Part shown: positions 9,028 to 17,132 of the stretch, in pieces
How positions within the stretch are numbered: position 1 is the first letter of the stretch
How the letters are laid out: every line of letters begins with the position of its first letter
Assembly (NCBI GenBank): GCA_027487435.1
Contig: JAIYDP010000413.1
Coordinates: 1 to 52,237, forward strand
Origin: Verrucomicrobiaceae bacterium
GTDB taxonomy: Bacteria > Verrucomicrobiota > Verrucomicrobiia > Verrucomicrobiales > Akkermansiaceae
DNA length: 52,237 nt
Reading direction: 5' to 3'
Made by a program: the position numbers and the translations under genes
The notes under the pieces: generated by a model
Told to the model about the DNA's origin: nothing
Database searches by the model: none
The model's input: only the letters and a program-made list of their open reading frames with translations

Positions 9028-9367
9028 TCCAGAAATCCGCAGTGTATCGCCGCCATGTGCTCTACTGTGGATCTGGGGATGATTTCACCGCTGCTACAAC
9101 GGTTACGTCATTTGGTTTCAGAGGGTTTTGTTATGTTGTTTGCGATTGCTTGAATGACCCAGCTGTACGGTCACTCTCGTATTCGGTGTGCGTGAGTGAG
9201 GATTCGGATTCGTAGGGGAGCTGTCTCGGATCCTTGTCCATGGGATGAATGCGATGTTGTGAGGCAAGATGCCTCACCTACGAATCCGTCATTGCGGAAT
9301 TCTTTTTTCGGTGGCGGAGTTTTTTGGTTGTCGGGTAGGGGGGGATGGGGCATTTTCCTGCTCCACT
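9028..9367. other. intergenic region before hisS
   Basis: No gene is supported in these 340 bp. The hisS frame extends back to 9269 but the extra part is not conserved-looking. A compound inverted-repeat element lies at 9206-9287. The hisS promoter should be nearby but no convincing box pair was found. Confidence 0.45.
9206..9287. repeat. compound palindromic element with GTGAGGCA hairpin
   Basis: An outer perfect 11-bp inverted repeat (GGATTCGTAGG at 9206-9216, its complement at 9277-9287) encloses 60 bp. Abutting the right arm is a perfect 8-bp hairpin, GTGAGGCA-AGA-TGCCTCAC at 9259-9277. There is no T-run, so it is not a standard terminator. The nested architecture is that of a REP-like or small non-autonomous element. 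Confidence 0.65.
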
Positions 9368-10663
9368 ATGGCTGCTGTATCATTTCAATCTCTTCCGGGC
9401 TTTCGGGATTTTCTTCCTCGGGATTTTGCTGTGCGTCAGTATTTGCATGAGTCGTGGCGCGCAACGGCACGCCACCATGGCTTTGTGGAATATGAAACTC
9501 CCCTATTGGAGGATACGGAGTTGTATTTGAAAAAGACGGGTGGGGAATTGTCCTCGCAGTTGTTTCGCTTCGACGATCAGGGTGGACGAAATGTCACCTT
9601 GCGCCCGGAGGTAACGGCTTCGCTGGCTCGTTTGGCAGCGACGCATCAGCGGGATTTTCCGAAACCATTGAAGTGGTTTGAGATTGGGCAGTGCTTTCGT
9701 TATGAAAAGCCGCAAAAGGGCCGGGGGCGGGAGTTTTTCCAATGGAATGTCGATGTCCTAGGCGAGGGCGCGGTGCAGGCCGATGCCGAACTCTTGGCAG
9801 TAGCGATCTCGGGGATGCTGGCGCTGGGCTTTGTGGAAGGGGATTTCCGGGTTCGGGTGTCGGACCGCAATGCCTGGGCGGATTTTGCCGCAGGGCATGG
9901 GGTGGTGGATGCGGCACTGGGCGAATTTTTGCAGGTGGTCGATAAGCTGGAACGCGAACGGGAGGAGGTGCTGCAGGCGAAGCTGGCGGCACTGGGGCTG
10001 GAGTTGGCGACGGTGAAGGCGTTTATTGCAGATCAAGAAAATCAATCGGCGATGTATCGGGCTCTGCATGCGGATCTAAGCGCGCGCGGCTTGGGTTCAT
10101 ACTTGGAGTGGGATCTATCGATCGTGCGTGGCTTGGCGTATTACACAGGGATGGTGTTTGAGGTGTTTGATGCACGTGGAGAGATGCGTGCCGTTGCGGG
10201 AGGCGGGCGCTATGATACGTTGATCGCGACGATGAGTGGCGGAAAGGTGGATTTGCCGGCTACGGGTTTTGCGATGGGAGACTATGTGATTCGAAATTTG
10301 ATCGAAGAGACACCCCACGCCATGAAGCGGATGGAGGAATGGTTAGCTAAGAATGCTGCGGGCTGTGAAGTTTATGCGGTGGTAGATGGGGAGGAACATC
10401 GGCCTGTGGTGTTAGGATTGGTCACGCGACTGCGCGAGGCGGGGCTGCGTGTGGATTTCCCGTTGACCGCGGCGAAGTATGCCAAGCAGTTGCAGCGTGC
10501 GGAGCAATCTGGTGCGCGCTTTGCGGTGGTGGCGCGTGAGGGCGAGCAGGAACTGAGAGTGAAATGTTTTGCTTCGCGTAGCGAGAGTGTGATCGAGCTA
10601 GCGGATGCTGTCGTGGTGCTGAAGGAAATGTTAGGCGCTTACGCTGCTGCGCCGTTAGGTTGA
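9368..10663 (+). CDS. hisS: histidyl-tRNA synthetase
   Basis: A 431-residue class II synthetase that charges tRNA-His with histidine in the cytosol. Motif 1 lies near the start (LPGFRDFLPRDFAVRQYL), motif 2 is FEIGQCFRYEKPQKGRGREF, and the histidine-specific loop RGLAYYTGMVFEV is followed by AGGGRYDTL. The C-terminal part (about 330-420) is the anticodon-binding domain. The ATG at 9368 fits the family start. One oddity is motif 3: GFAMGDYVIRNL replaces the usual GFAxGxER, so the motif-3 arginine is absent. A MYG1-like gene follows after 29 bp and may be co-transcribed. Confidence 0.93.
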   Translation: MAAVSFQSLPGFRDFLPRDFAVRQYLHESWRATARHHGFVEYETPLLEDTELYLKKTGGELSSQLFRFDDQGGRNVTLRPEVTASLARLAATHQRDFPKPLKWFEIGQCFRYEKPQKGRGREFFQWNVDVLGEGAVQADAELLAVAISGMLALGFVEGDFRVRVSDRNAWADFAAGHGVVDAALGEFLQVVDKLEREREEVLQAKLAALGLELATVKAFIADQENQSAMYRALHADLSARGLGSYLEWDLSIVRGLAYYTGMVFEVFDARGEMRAVAGGGRYDTLIATMSGGKVDLPATGFAMGDYVIRNLIEETPHAMKRMEEWLAKNAAGCEVYAVVDGEEHRPVVLGLVTRLREAGLRVDFPLTAAKYAKQLQRAEQSGARFAVVAREGEQELRVKCFASRSESVIELADAVVVLKEMLGAYAAAPLG

Positions 10664-10692
10664 TTTTTTGGTTTTTTGGTTTTTGTTTTTTT

Positions 10693-11553
10693 ATGATATC
10701 TCAAATTATTACACATCCGGGAAGTGCGCATAAGGATGATTTTCTCGCATGTTGTTTGTTGATGGCGGAATACGGTGCGCCGGTATTTCGGCGCGAGCCT
10801 GTGGCGGAGGACCTCGCAGATGCGGCGACTGCGGTAGTGGATGTGGGAGGGTATCATGAGCCGAGTTTGATGAACTTTGATCACCATCAATTCCCTGCGG
10901 ATCATCCGCCGCTGTGCGCGTTGAGTTTGGTTCTGCAATACTTGGATTTGTATGAGGATGCGAAAAGCCTGTGTGATTGGCTAGAGCCGGTGGAGTGGTT
11001 TGATACGCGTGGGCCGGTGCAGACGGCGGCGTGGCTTGGGGTGGAGCGCGATTTGCTTGGGAAGCTACAATCGACAATTGAGCTTTCGATGATGCGGCGT
11101 TTTGCCTCGCAGCAACGCATCGAGGTAGGGAGTAGTTTGTGGGATATGATGAGCTGGGTGGGAAATGATTTGTTGCACTACTTGCGCAGCACGAAGGAGC
11201 GGGTGCGGGTGCTTTCCGAAATGGTGCAGTTCTGGGAAATCGTTAAGGGGGAAGATGTGATCCATGTGATGTTTTTGCCGCGAGTGGAAAATTCTTGGGA
11301 TGATCCATCGGGCGCAATGGGTCGCTACTTGCGCATGTGTGGTCGCGAAGGCGAAGTGTGTGCGATGGTGTATCCCGATCGTCGTGGCAGTGGATATGGT
11401 CTGAGCCGACAGAATGATCATCCGCGCTTGGATTTCACACGCATTCGCGATGAGGGAGATGTGCATTTTGCGCATGCACGGGGCTTTGTGGCGAAGACAA
11501 CGGCTGCGGCGGAAGAGCGTCTGCGGGTGCTGATTTCGCAGGCGTGGACATGA
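10693..11553 (+). CDS. MYG1 family (UPF0160) DHH-like phosphohydrolase
   Basis: A protein of about 286 residues. The metal-site motif near the N-terminus reads THPGSAHKDDFLACCLL, a variant of the family's THxGxFHxDEA. It is followed by VVDVGG and NFDHHQ, the DHH-type motif of MYG1 proteins, which in eukaryotes act as RNA exonucleases. The start chosen is the ATG at 10693; the upstream extension is a T-rich artefact. It probably shares a transcript with hisS. The conserved metal ligands argue for a working hydrolase, but the bacterial substrate is unknown. Confidence 0.8.
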   Translation: MISQIITHPGSAHKDDFLACCLLMAEYGAPVFRREPVAEDLADAATAVVDVGGYHEPSLMNFDHHQFPADHPPLCALSLVLQYLDLYEDAKSLCDWLEPVEWFDTRGPVQTAAWLGVERDLLGKLQSTIELSMMRRFASQQRIEVGSSLWDMMSWVGNDLLHYLRSTKERVRVLSEMVQFWEIVKGEDVIHVMFLPRVENSWDDPSGAMGRYLRMCGREGEVCAMVYPDRRGSGYGLSRQNDHPRLDFTRIRDEGDVHFAHARGFVAKTTAAAEERLRVLISQAWT

Positions 11554-11571
11554 AGGTCGGGCCCATTTTTA

Positions 11572-11733
11572 AACAACTGATTGCACTGATTTGACTGATT
11601 TTTTGAAAATATTTGGGAATGGTTTGCTTCACCTCATTGGTGTGTGGGCATCATTCTTGATGCGCGGAGCTATCCCATTTTTTTTGAGAGTAAATCCGAT
11701 AAAAAAATCAGTAAATCAGTATAATCAGTGGTT
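11572..11733. repeat. paired inverted CTGATT-repeat element
   Basis: Two 33-bp arms at 11572-11604 and 11701-11733 are inverted copies with only three or four differences. Each arm contains three ACTGATT-type units spaced about 10 bp apart. They enclose 96 bp with no coding sense, between the MYG1-like gene and the squalene synthase-like gene. The whole resembles a small non-autonomous mobile element or a large RNA hairpin. An arm ending in T6 could also terminate transcription of the MYG1-like gene. Confidence 0.7.
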
Positions 11734-11772
11734 AAAATCATCGAATTTACTTACTCAACTCGTGACTTCCGT

Positions 11773-12684
11773 ATGAAAAAGAAGCGAGAAGAAGACTTGC
11801 TGACAGGGGTGCTGAAGGCAGTCTCGCGGTCGTTTTATTTGAGCTTGCGGCTACTGCCCGAGCCGATGCGTGCGGGAGCGGGGGTAGGGTATCTTTTGGC
11901 GCGGGCGAGCGATACGATTGCGGATACGAATGAGGTATCGGTGGCGAATCGGCTAGTGGCTTTGGAGCACTACGCTGCGGCGGTGGCGGCGGGCGGTAAC
12001 TGGCAAGCGGATGCGGAAATGGTGGCGAAATGCTTGCCAGGAGAGCGCGTTTTATTGGATCGGGTGGCGGAGGTTTTTGCGCTGATGAATGGACTACCCG
12101 CAGAGGAAAAGAAGCTGGTAGGCAATGTGCTTGGGACGATTGTTTCTGGGCAAATATTGGACTTGCAACGCTGTGGTGCGGGCAAAGTGATGCAGTTGAC
12201 GGATGATGCGGCTTTGTGGGATTATTGTGATCGTGTAGCAGGGTGTGTGGGTGATTTTTGGACGAGGTTGGGCTATGAGACGATGGGAGAGAAGTTTTCT
12301 CGGGAGCCGATCGAATTGATGTGCGTGGCGGGGACTTCGTTAGGGAGAGGATTGCAGTTGGTAAATATTTTGCGGGATCTTCCCGAGGATGTGGAGCGCG
12401 GACGTTTTTATTTGCCTAGTTCGTATGGGTTGCCGAAGGAAGAGCTGCGAGAACTGATGTCGCGGTGGATGGATGAGGCGCGGGTTTGTTTGGAGGATGG
12501 TCTATGTTACGCGCGGGAGGTGCGCGATCGGAGGGCGAGGGCGGCGAGTGTTTTGCCTGCGATGTTGGGGTTGGATACGATTGATTTGTTAGCTCAGGCG
12601 GATTGGAATGGCCTGACGCAGCGGGTCAAGGTGGGGAGGTGGCACGTGTTGCGCACGTTTGCGGAAGCTTGGGTGTATCGTTGA
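11773..12684 (+). CDS. squalene/phytoene synthase family protein
   Basis: A protein of about 303 residues of the all-alpha trans-isoprenyl diphosphate synthase (head-to-head) family. Both aspartate-rich motifs are present: ARASDTIADT near residue 45 and NILRDLPEDVERGRFYLP near residue 205. These bind Mg-diphosphate during condensation of two farnesyl or geranylgeranyl diphosphates. Substrate cannot be settled from sequence: squalene for hopanoids or sterol-like lipids, or phytoene for carotenoids. ATG at 11773 is preferred over a start inside the upstream repeat element. It stands alone, convergent with the LysE gene, with 15 bp between stops. Confidence 0.85.
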   Translation: MKKKREEDLLTGVLKAVSRSFYLSLRLLPEPMRAGAGVGYLLARASDTIADTNEVSVANRLVALEHYAAAVAAGGNWQADAEMVAKCLPGERVLLDRVAEVFALMNGLPAEEKKLVGNVLGTIVSGQILDLQRCGAGKVMQLTDDAALWDYCDRVAGCVGDFWTRLGYETMGEKFSREPIELMCVAGTSLGRGLQLVNILRDLPEDVERGRFYLPSSYGLPKEELRELMSRWMDEARVCLEDGLCYAREVRDRRARAASVLPAMLGLDTIDLLAQADWNGLTQRVKVGRWHVLRTFAEAWVYR

Positions 12685-12699
12685 AGGACAGCGGTTTTT

Positions 12700-13290
12700 T
12701 TACGCGAAGAGGAGGTGGACGGCTAGTGCGGCCATGCACAAGGCGAAAACGTAGGAGATGGGGCGTTGCCACGTTTCATAGGTTCGGCGGATGCTGGACA
12801 TGGGGAGGATGAGCGACCAGAGGCACCAGAGGAGAGCTCCTTGGAGAACCGTAATGGCGCCGAGGAGCCAAGGGGAAAGTTGTTGCCGGAGAAACGGGGC
12901 GCAAAGTGATGCGATCACTACCGCGACTTTGGGGTTGAGTAGGTTGCAGAACAATCCCCGGAAGTAGGCCGTGTGGTGGATGGGCGGGCTGGCACCATGG
13001 CGCGGGGTCTTGGCTGGCCAAACGATGCGAGTGGCAAGGTAGAGGAGATAAAGTGCGGCAAGAATGCGAAAAAGCGTGGCGCCGGTGGGAAAGGATTCGA
13101 GCCAGAGCCAACAGCCTGTCATCGCGAGGGTGACATGAACAAGCAGTCCTGTGGCGATACCGAGCGAGGCCATGATTGCGGATCTGCGTCCTTCTGCGAG
13201 AGCGATTCTGGTCAGCAGCAGCATATCCGGCCCTGGGCTAAACTGTGCGATGGCCATGATGCCAGCAAAGGCCCAAGCAGCGGAATTCAT
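12700..13290 (-). CDS. LysE/RhtB family exporter
   Basis: A protein of about 196 residues with the start signature of LysE/RhtB amino-acid exporters (MAIAQFSPGPDMLLLTRIAL) and about six hydrophobic segments, including NLLNPKVAVVIASL. The family exports amino acids or derivatives across the inner membrane. The ATG at 13290 overlaps the stop of the upstream cytochrome lipoprotein gene by 4 bp, so it is translated from the cytochrome operon. A functional tie between an exporter and mini cytochromes is not known; the overlap could simply be compact packing. Confidence 0.85.
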   Translation of the reverse strand: MNSAAWAFAGIMAIAQFSPGPDMLLLTRIALAEGRRSAIMASLGIATGLLVHVTLAMTGCWLWLESFPTGATLFRILAALYLLYLATRIVWPAKTPRHGASPPIHHTAYFRGLFCNLLNPKVAVVIASLCAPFLRQQLSPWLLGAITVLQGALLWCLWSLILPMSSIRRTYETWQRPISYVFALCMAALAVHLLFA

Positions 13291-13607
13291 GAGCCTGGCG
13301 CTGCCGATTTTGCGGCAAGAATGTAGGCGAGGATGGCGCGTTCCTCCTGTGGTTTGAGGCCTGCGTTCCATGCCATACCCGGCAGGACGATGTGCCAATC
13401 TGCGGCTTGCACTGTTGCGGGAAGTTGTGGCTCGTGGCAGCGCGTGCAATGGCTGTTGTAGAGAGCGTGACCACGTTGCAATGTAGAGAGATCTGTGCCG
13501 CTTGTGGTGGCCATGGCGGCTGTGGGCAGGGGCGCTGATTTTTTTTCCAGAGAAGCGCAGGAAAGCAGAAACATAGTAGGAAGGAGCGCAGCGAAGATCT
13601 GATTCAC
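13287..13607 (-). CDS. mini c-type cytochrome lipoprotein (copy 3 of 3)
   Basis: A 106-residue protein with a lipoprotein signal (FLLSC, lipobox Cys17) and a single haem-binding CTRCH. A methionine 20 residues after the haem histidine (VLPGM) could be the distal ligand. It aligns with its two upstream neighbours over LxxLQxGxxxY and CxxCH, so the three arose by tandem duplication. It starts with GTG at 13607; an internal ATG at 13574 would cut off most of the signal peptide. It lies 14 bp after the previous copy. It is expected to sit in the periplasm, lipid-anchored, as a small electron carrier. Confidence 0.75.
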   Translation of the reverse strand: MNQIFAALLPTMFLLSCASLEKKSAPLPTAAMATTSGTDLSTLQRGHALYNSHCTRCHEPQLPATVQAADWHIVLPGMAWNAGLKPQEERAILAYILAAKSAAPGS

Positions 13608-13621
13608 GTGGGTTGCTAAGG

Positions 13622-13945
13622 CTAAAGTTTTTTTACGGCAAGAATGTAGGCCAGAACGGCATCGCCTTCCGTTTTGCTGATGCCGGAGTGGCGAACCATT
13701 TCGGGAATGGTATCGATGAAATCGGCTTCATCGAGCTGATCTGGCAACGGGTATTGATGGCACTCGGCGCAGCGAAGCATGTAAACCGAGTGGCCTTGTT
13801 GCAGTTTATCGAGACTGACCGAGCTTTTTTGCGACATTTCAGGAGAGGGATTGGGGACTTCGGAAATGCCACCTTCTTCGGGAAGCATGCAGGAGTGCAG
13901 CAATAGGCACGTGAGGAGCGATGTTGCGAAACGATCGATTTTCAT
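13622..13945 (-). CDS. mini c-type cytochrome lipoprotein (copy 2 of 3)
   Basis: A 107-residue lipoprotein with signal MKIDRFATSLLTCLLLHSC and a single CAECH haem site. The candidate distal methionine is again 20 residues after the haem histidine (TIPEM). The family core LDKLQQGHSVYMLRC matches its neighbours. Its ATG at 13945 overlaps the stop of copy 1 by 4 bp. The upstream extension of the frame lies inside copy 1 in another register and is rejected. Mono-haem proteins this small usually pass electrons to a larger oxidase or dehydrogenase, but none is encoded nearby. Confidence 0.78.
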   Translation of the reverse strand: MKIDRFATSLLTCLLLHSCMLPEEGGISEVPNPSPEMSQKSSVSLDKLQQGHSVYMLRCAECHQYPLPDQLDEADFIDTIPEMVRHSGISKTEGDAVLAYILAVKKL

Positions 13946-14283
13946 GGGTTTAAGGTAGGGTCTTGGTTGAAGCGATGGACTGTGCCGTGGGCGGCGATGA
14001 GGTAGTTTTGTAAACTTTGTGTGTCTTGCGGGGTGAGATGAGCTCGTTGGCTCATGTGTGGAAGGATGCTGCGCCAGTATTCGGGATCGATTTTTCCTGG
14101 AGGAACGCGTTCGTGGCATGCTTGGCAGTGTCGCATGTAAATTTTGCGACCTTTTTGCAGATCTTCTAGAGAGAAATCGAGACCTTTGGCCATGCTTTCG
14201 CTGGGAACTGGGATGTCATTCCAACGCGAATGACACGAGGAGGCCAGTAGGCTGAAGAAAACCAAGTTGCGGAAGCATCGCAT
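13942..14283 (-). CDS. mini c-type cytochrome lipoprotein (copy 1 of 3)
   Basis: A 113-residue protein opening with a lipoprotein signal (VFFSLLASSC) and carrying one CQACH haem site. The methionine 20 residues later (ILPHM) matches the position in both sister copies. It is the first gene of a four-gene minus-strand run (three cytochromes, then LysE), with 4-bp overlaps at two of the junctions. It is the most divergent copy in its last 40 residues. Confidence 0.78.
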   Translation of the reverse strand: MRCFRNLVFFSLLASSCHSRWNDIPVPSESMAKGLDFSLEDLQKGRKIYMRHCQACHERVPPGKIDPEYWRSILPHMSQRAHLTPQDTQSLQNYLIAAHGTVHRFNQDPTLNP

Positions 14284-14334
14284 GCAGCAGACTTTACCAA
14301 ACTATCGCAAAGCGTCGATGGATATCTTGAAAAA

Positions 14335-14889
14335 CTATGGCTGGTTCGGCAAATTCGTCTCCTTGGCCAGCATGGTGGCATCGGGGAGAATGGATGGTGC
14401 AACGACAGCCGTTTGTGGGGTCGCTATCGTTTTTGATTGAGAATCTGGGCGTTTTGCTTCGTTATTTCGTTCTATCTTGCCGTGAGTCAGGAATGCAGAT
14501 AAAGCGCCAAGGATGCAGACGAAAGCCGCGACGGCAGCGTAACGATACATCATCGAAGATTCTTGGCGTGCTGGGGAAGTTGGATTTTCTGAAATAGCGG
14601 ATCGATGATGGTCCATCGGCGCATCATTTTTCGGTGCTTGTGGGAGAGGACGGTAAAAAGCCCCGATGGTTTCCCTTGCTTGAGGGTGGTGCATTTCTAG
14701 CAGCTTGGATACATCATCGCGCCCGGCGAAATCCTCGCCAAAAAAGACCTGCTCTTGCCATTTGTGAGCCTTCCAATAACGAATCAATTCATCTGCTTGT
14801 CGATGATCAACGAATTCATTCGGGGGACTTGCAGGAAACCCTTGCCTCGATTCTGAAGGCATGGTTGGCAAAGCAGTGCGATAATACAT
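14335..14889 (-). CDS. hypothetical single-pass membrane protein
   Basis: About 184 residues from the ATG at 14889; a GTG at 14916 and an ATG at 14862 are alternatives. The N-terminal cytosolic part is hydrophilic with an unusual aromatic patch (RYWKAHKWQEQVFFGEDFAG). A transmembrane helix (YAAVAAFVCILGALSAFLTH) follows at about residues 117-136, then a short polar tail. This head-TM-tail layout resembles anti-sigma-type regulators, but no sigma gene adjoins it. It lies 51 bp upstream of the cytochrome operon in the same direction and may be its first gene. No family is recognised. Confidence 0.6.
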   Translation of the reverse strand: MYYRTALPTMPSESRQGFPASPPNEFVDHRQADELIRYWKAHKWQEQVFFGEDFAGRDDVSKLLEMHHPQARETIGAFYRPLPQAPKNDAPMDHHRSAISENPTSPARQESSMMYRYAAVAAFVCILGALSAFLTHGKIERNNEAKRPDSQSKTIATPQTAVVAPSILPDATMLAKETNLPNQP

Positions 14890-14935
14890 AGTGGGGCAAG
14901 CGTTATTTTTAAACACACTACCGAAATATACGGAT

Positions 14936-14962
14936 TTGACAATATTTAATTTAAGTTAATAT
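14936..14962 (+). promoter_or_regulatory. sigma-70-type promoter candidate for the GcvR-like gene
   Basis: A perfect TTGACA at 14936-14941 is followed after 15 bp by TAATAT at 14957-14962 in very AT-rich DNA. The spacing is shorter than ideal; ATATCT two bases further gives 17. It lies about 65 bp before the GTG start at 15027. Confidence 0.45.
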
Positions 14963-15026
14963 CTTTCCTAGCTGTGCTGAAAAATTTTGCGTGACGATAC
15001 TCATCTTAGGCTGTCACATTCCGCGA

Positions 15027-15539
15027 GTGCAAAGCTCACTTATCATGACGATTCTCGGCAGCGATCAACGCGGCCTCGTGAGAATGATTGCGGCTGTCGT
15101 CGAACAGCATGGCGGCAGCTGGGTGGAGAGTCGGCTGGCGAGGTTAGCCGGACATTTCGCTGGAGTGATTCGAGTGGAGTGCCCGACTGCTGGGCGTGAC
15201 GCATTAGAGGCTGCGTTGAGCAATCTTGAGGCACAAGGCCTACGCGTGACACTGATCCGAGAGCCGATTCAGGTGGTAGAGGCAGCGCCGCGTGTGGTAT
15301 GCGAGGTACTTGGCAACGATCGCCCCGGAATTGTGCGAGAGTTAACGGACGCCATTGCTCGCTGTGGAGGAAATGTAGAGGAATTGGTAACAGATGTGGA
15401 GAGCGCGCCGATGAGCGGTGATCTGTTATTTCGTGCCCGTGGGGTAGTTTCTTTTCAAGATCCAGCGTCCATAGCGTTACTGCAAAGCGCCATTGAGCAA
15501 CTTAGCGACGATCTTTCGGTATCCATCATTCATTCGTAA
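15027..15539 (+). CDS. GcvR-like protein with two ACT domains
   Basis: A protein of about 170 residues made of two ACT domains: SLIMTILGSDQRGLVRMIAA at the start and VVCEVLGNDRPGIVRELTDA from about residue 80. This matches GcvR, which controls the glycine-cleavage operon, and other ACT-only regulators that sense amino acids. The GTG at 15027 is chosen because the first ACT strand begins before the ATG at 15045; a still longer GTG form from 14991 is possible. Neither start has a strong ribosome site. Ligand and target are unknown. adk follows after 18 bp. Confidence 0.75.
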   Translation: MQSSLIMTILGSDQRGLVRMIAAVVEQHGGSWVESRLARLAGHFAGVIRVECPTAGRDALEAALSNLEAQGLRVTLIREPIQVVEAAPRVVCEVLGNDRPGIVRELTDAIARCGGNVEELVTDVESAPMSGDLLFRARGVVSFQDPASIALLQSAIEQLSDDLSVSIIHS

Positions 15540-15557
15540 TCTTTTTTTATAACAACT

Positions 15558-16190
15558 ATGTCACGTATTTTTGCAAATAAGCCACCTGCGATTCTTTTGC
15601 TCGGAGCCCCTGGAGCCGGCAAAGGGACGATGGGAAAAATTCTAGGCTCGATTCCGCGTTTTTTCCATTGTGAGTGTGGGAACGTATTTCGCTCCTTGGA
15701 CACTCGCACCGCGCTGGGGCAGAAATTTGTCGAGTATTCTAGCCGAGGCGAGCTGGTTCCGGATGAGTTGACTGTAGAGTTATGGAAAACGCAGGTGGCG
15801 AACTGGAGTGACATGCACGTTTACAAAACGGATTTGGATTATTTGGTGCTGGATGGCATTCCTCGCAACGTCAACCAAGCGATGATGCTTGAGCAATATT
15901 TGACGATCGAGCAGATATTTCATCTTTCCTGTCCTGACCGTAATGAGTTGGCGCGACGCTTGCGAAAACGCGCTCTTAAGGACAATCGAATCGACGATGC
16001 GAGTGAAGTTGTCATTCAAAAGCGCATCGAAACGTATGAAATGGAAACGAAGCCGATTTTGGATTATTTTCCCGATGCGCTGATTTGTGAAATCGATGCG
16101 ACCAAGCCGCCGGTGCAGGTGTTAAATCGGGTGACGTCGGTGATTTTGCAACTGCCGAGTTACTTGGAGCGCGAGTCGATTGTTGCGTGA
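15558..16190 (+). CDS. adk: adenylate kinase family nucleoside monophosphate kinase
   Basis: A 210-residue NMP kinase that balances AMP, ADP and ATP in the cytosol. The P-loop is GAPGAGKGT at about residues 16-24. The NMP-binding segment contains YSSRGELVPDELTVELW, and LDGIPRNVNQAMML corresponds to the usual DGFPRxxxQA. The LID is short, with a KDNRIDDASEVVIQKRI segment holding the conserved arginine and RxDD pair. Isoleucine replaces phenylalanine in DGFPR, a mild deviation. ATG at 15558 follows the GcvR-like gene closely. fmt starts 10 bp downstream, so the three may be one transcript. Confidence 0.85.
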   Translation: MSRIFANKPPAILLLGAPGAGKGTMGKILGSIPRFFHCECGNVFRSLDTRTALGQKFVEYSSRGELVPDELTVELWKTQVANWSDMHVYKTDLDYLVLDGIPRNVNQAMMLEQYLTIEQIFHLSCPDRNELARRLRKRALKDNRIDDASEVVIQKRIETYEMETKPILDYFPDALICEIDATKPPVQVLNRVTSVILQLPSYLERESIVA

Positions 16191-16200
16191 TACGGCGAAG

Positions 16201-17124
16201 ATGAAACTACTCGTTGCGGCTACGGGGGATATCGCTCTTCCACTATGGGACTGGCTGATGGGGCAGGAGCATCCTGTGATCGGGTTGTTGACACAGCCAG
16301 ATAAGCCGCAGGGACGTAAGATGATCGTTACCCCTCCAGCCATCAAAGAGCGAGCCATCGCGGCGGGTATTCCGGTGATGCAGCCAGAAAGCCTGCGAAA
16401 AAGAGCTGTGATTGATGGATTGGTGGCACTCGAAGCGGATCTGATCATCGTGATGGCGTATGGACAAATGTTGCCCACGCGTTTCATTGAATCAGGTCGG
16501 TTGGGATGCGTGAATTTGCATGCGTCCTTGTTGCCGAAATATCGTGGCGCGGCATGCATTCCCGCTGCGATTTGGAATGGCGATACGGAAACGGGAGTGA
16601 CCCTGATGCATGTGGTAAAAGAAATGGATGCTGGCGATATCATCAATCGACTGAAGATCCCCATTGCTACGGATGATACCGGCGGCAGTCTGCATGATAA
16701 ATTAGCCATGTTAGCTCCGTCGGTGTTGGAGCAAGCCATGACGAGCCTGCTTTTTGGGGGGGCAAAAAGAGAGCCGCAAGAGCTTGCCTGCGTAAGTCAT
16801 GTGGGAAAAATCACCCGAGATCATGGACGGATCGACTGGACGCGCTCGGCCCTTGAAATCGAACGCCTGATTCGCGCCATGGATCCATGGCCAGGAACCT
16901 ACAGTCAAACCTGTTTCGGCCAACGGCTGAAGATTTTCCCGTTTTGTCGCGTTCTCGACGGTGATCAACCCCCTGGCGCACTTGCCATCATGGACGGCGC
17001 ACTCTGCGTGGGAACGGGGCAGGGAGTTCTTCGCCTTGCGGAAATCCAGCCTGAGGGAGGCAAGCGCATGTGTGCGATGGCCTATGCGCGAGGAATGCGC
17101 GATGGCACATCGCTGGTTATTTGA
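16201..17124 (+). CDS. fmt: methionyl-tRNA formyltransferase
   Basis: A protein of about 307 residues that formylates initiator Met-tRNA using 10-formyl-tetrahydrofolate. The catalytic signature is intact: GCVNLHASLLPKYRGAACI, with the usual downstream HVVKEMDAGDII. The C-terminal domain begins with KITRDHGRIDWTRSALEIER and carries MDPWPGTYS. Length fits the family (about 310). The ATG at 16201 aligns with the family start; the preceding ATG-like extension overlaps adk. It is convergent with sbtB, 8 bp apart. Confidence 0.93.
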   Translation: MKLLVAATGDIALPLWDWLMGQEHPVIGLLTQPDKPQGRKMIVTPPAIKERAIAAGIPVMQPESLRKRAVIDGLVALEADLIIVMAYGQMLPTRFIESGRLGCVNLHASLLPKYRGAACIPAAIWNGDTETGVTLMHVVKEMDAGDIINRLKIPIATDDTGGSLHDKLAMLAPSVLEQAMTSLLFGGAKREPQELACVSHVGKITRDHGRIDWTRSALEIERLIRAMDPWPGTYSQTCFGQRLKIFPFCRVLDGDQPPGALAIMDGALCVGTGQGVLRLAEIQPEGGKRMCAMAYARGMRDGTSLVI

Positions 17125-17132
17125 GTGAAAGA

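Noticed and set aside
13070..13110. tRNA-like TTCGAGCC motif
   Set aside because: It lies inside the LysE gene and no cloverleaf can be drawn around it.
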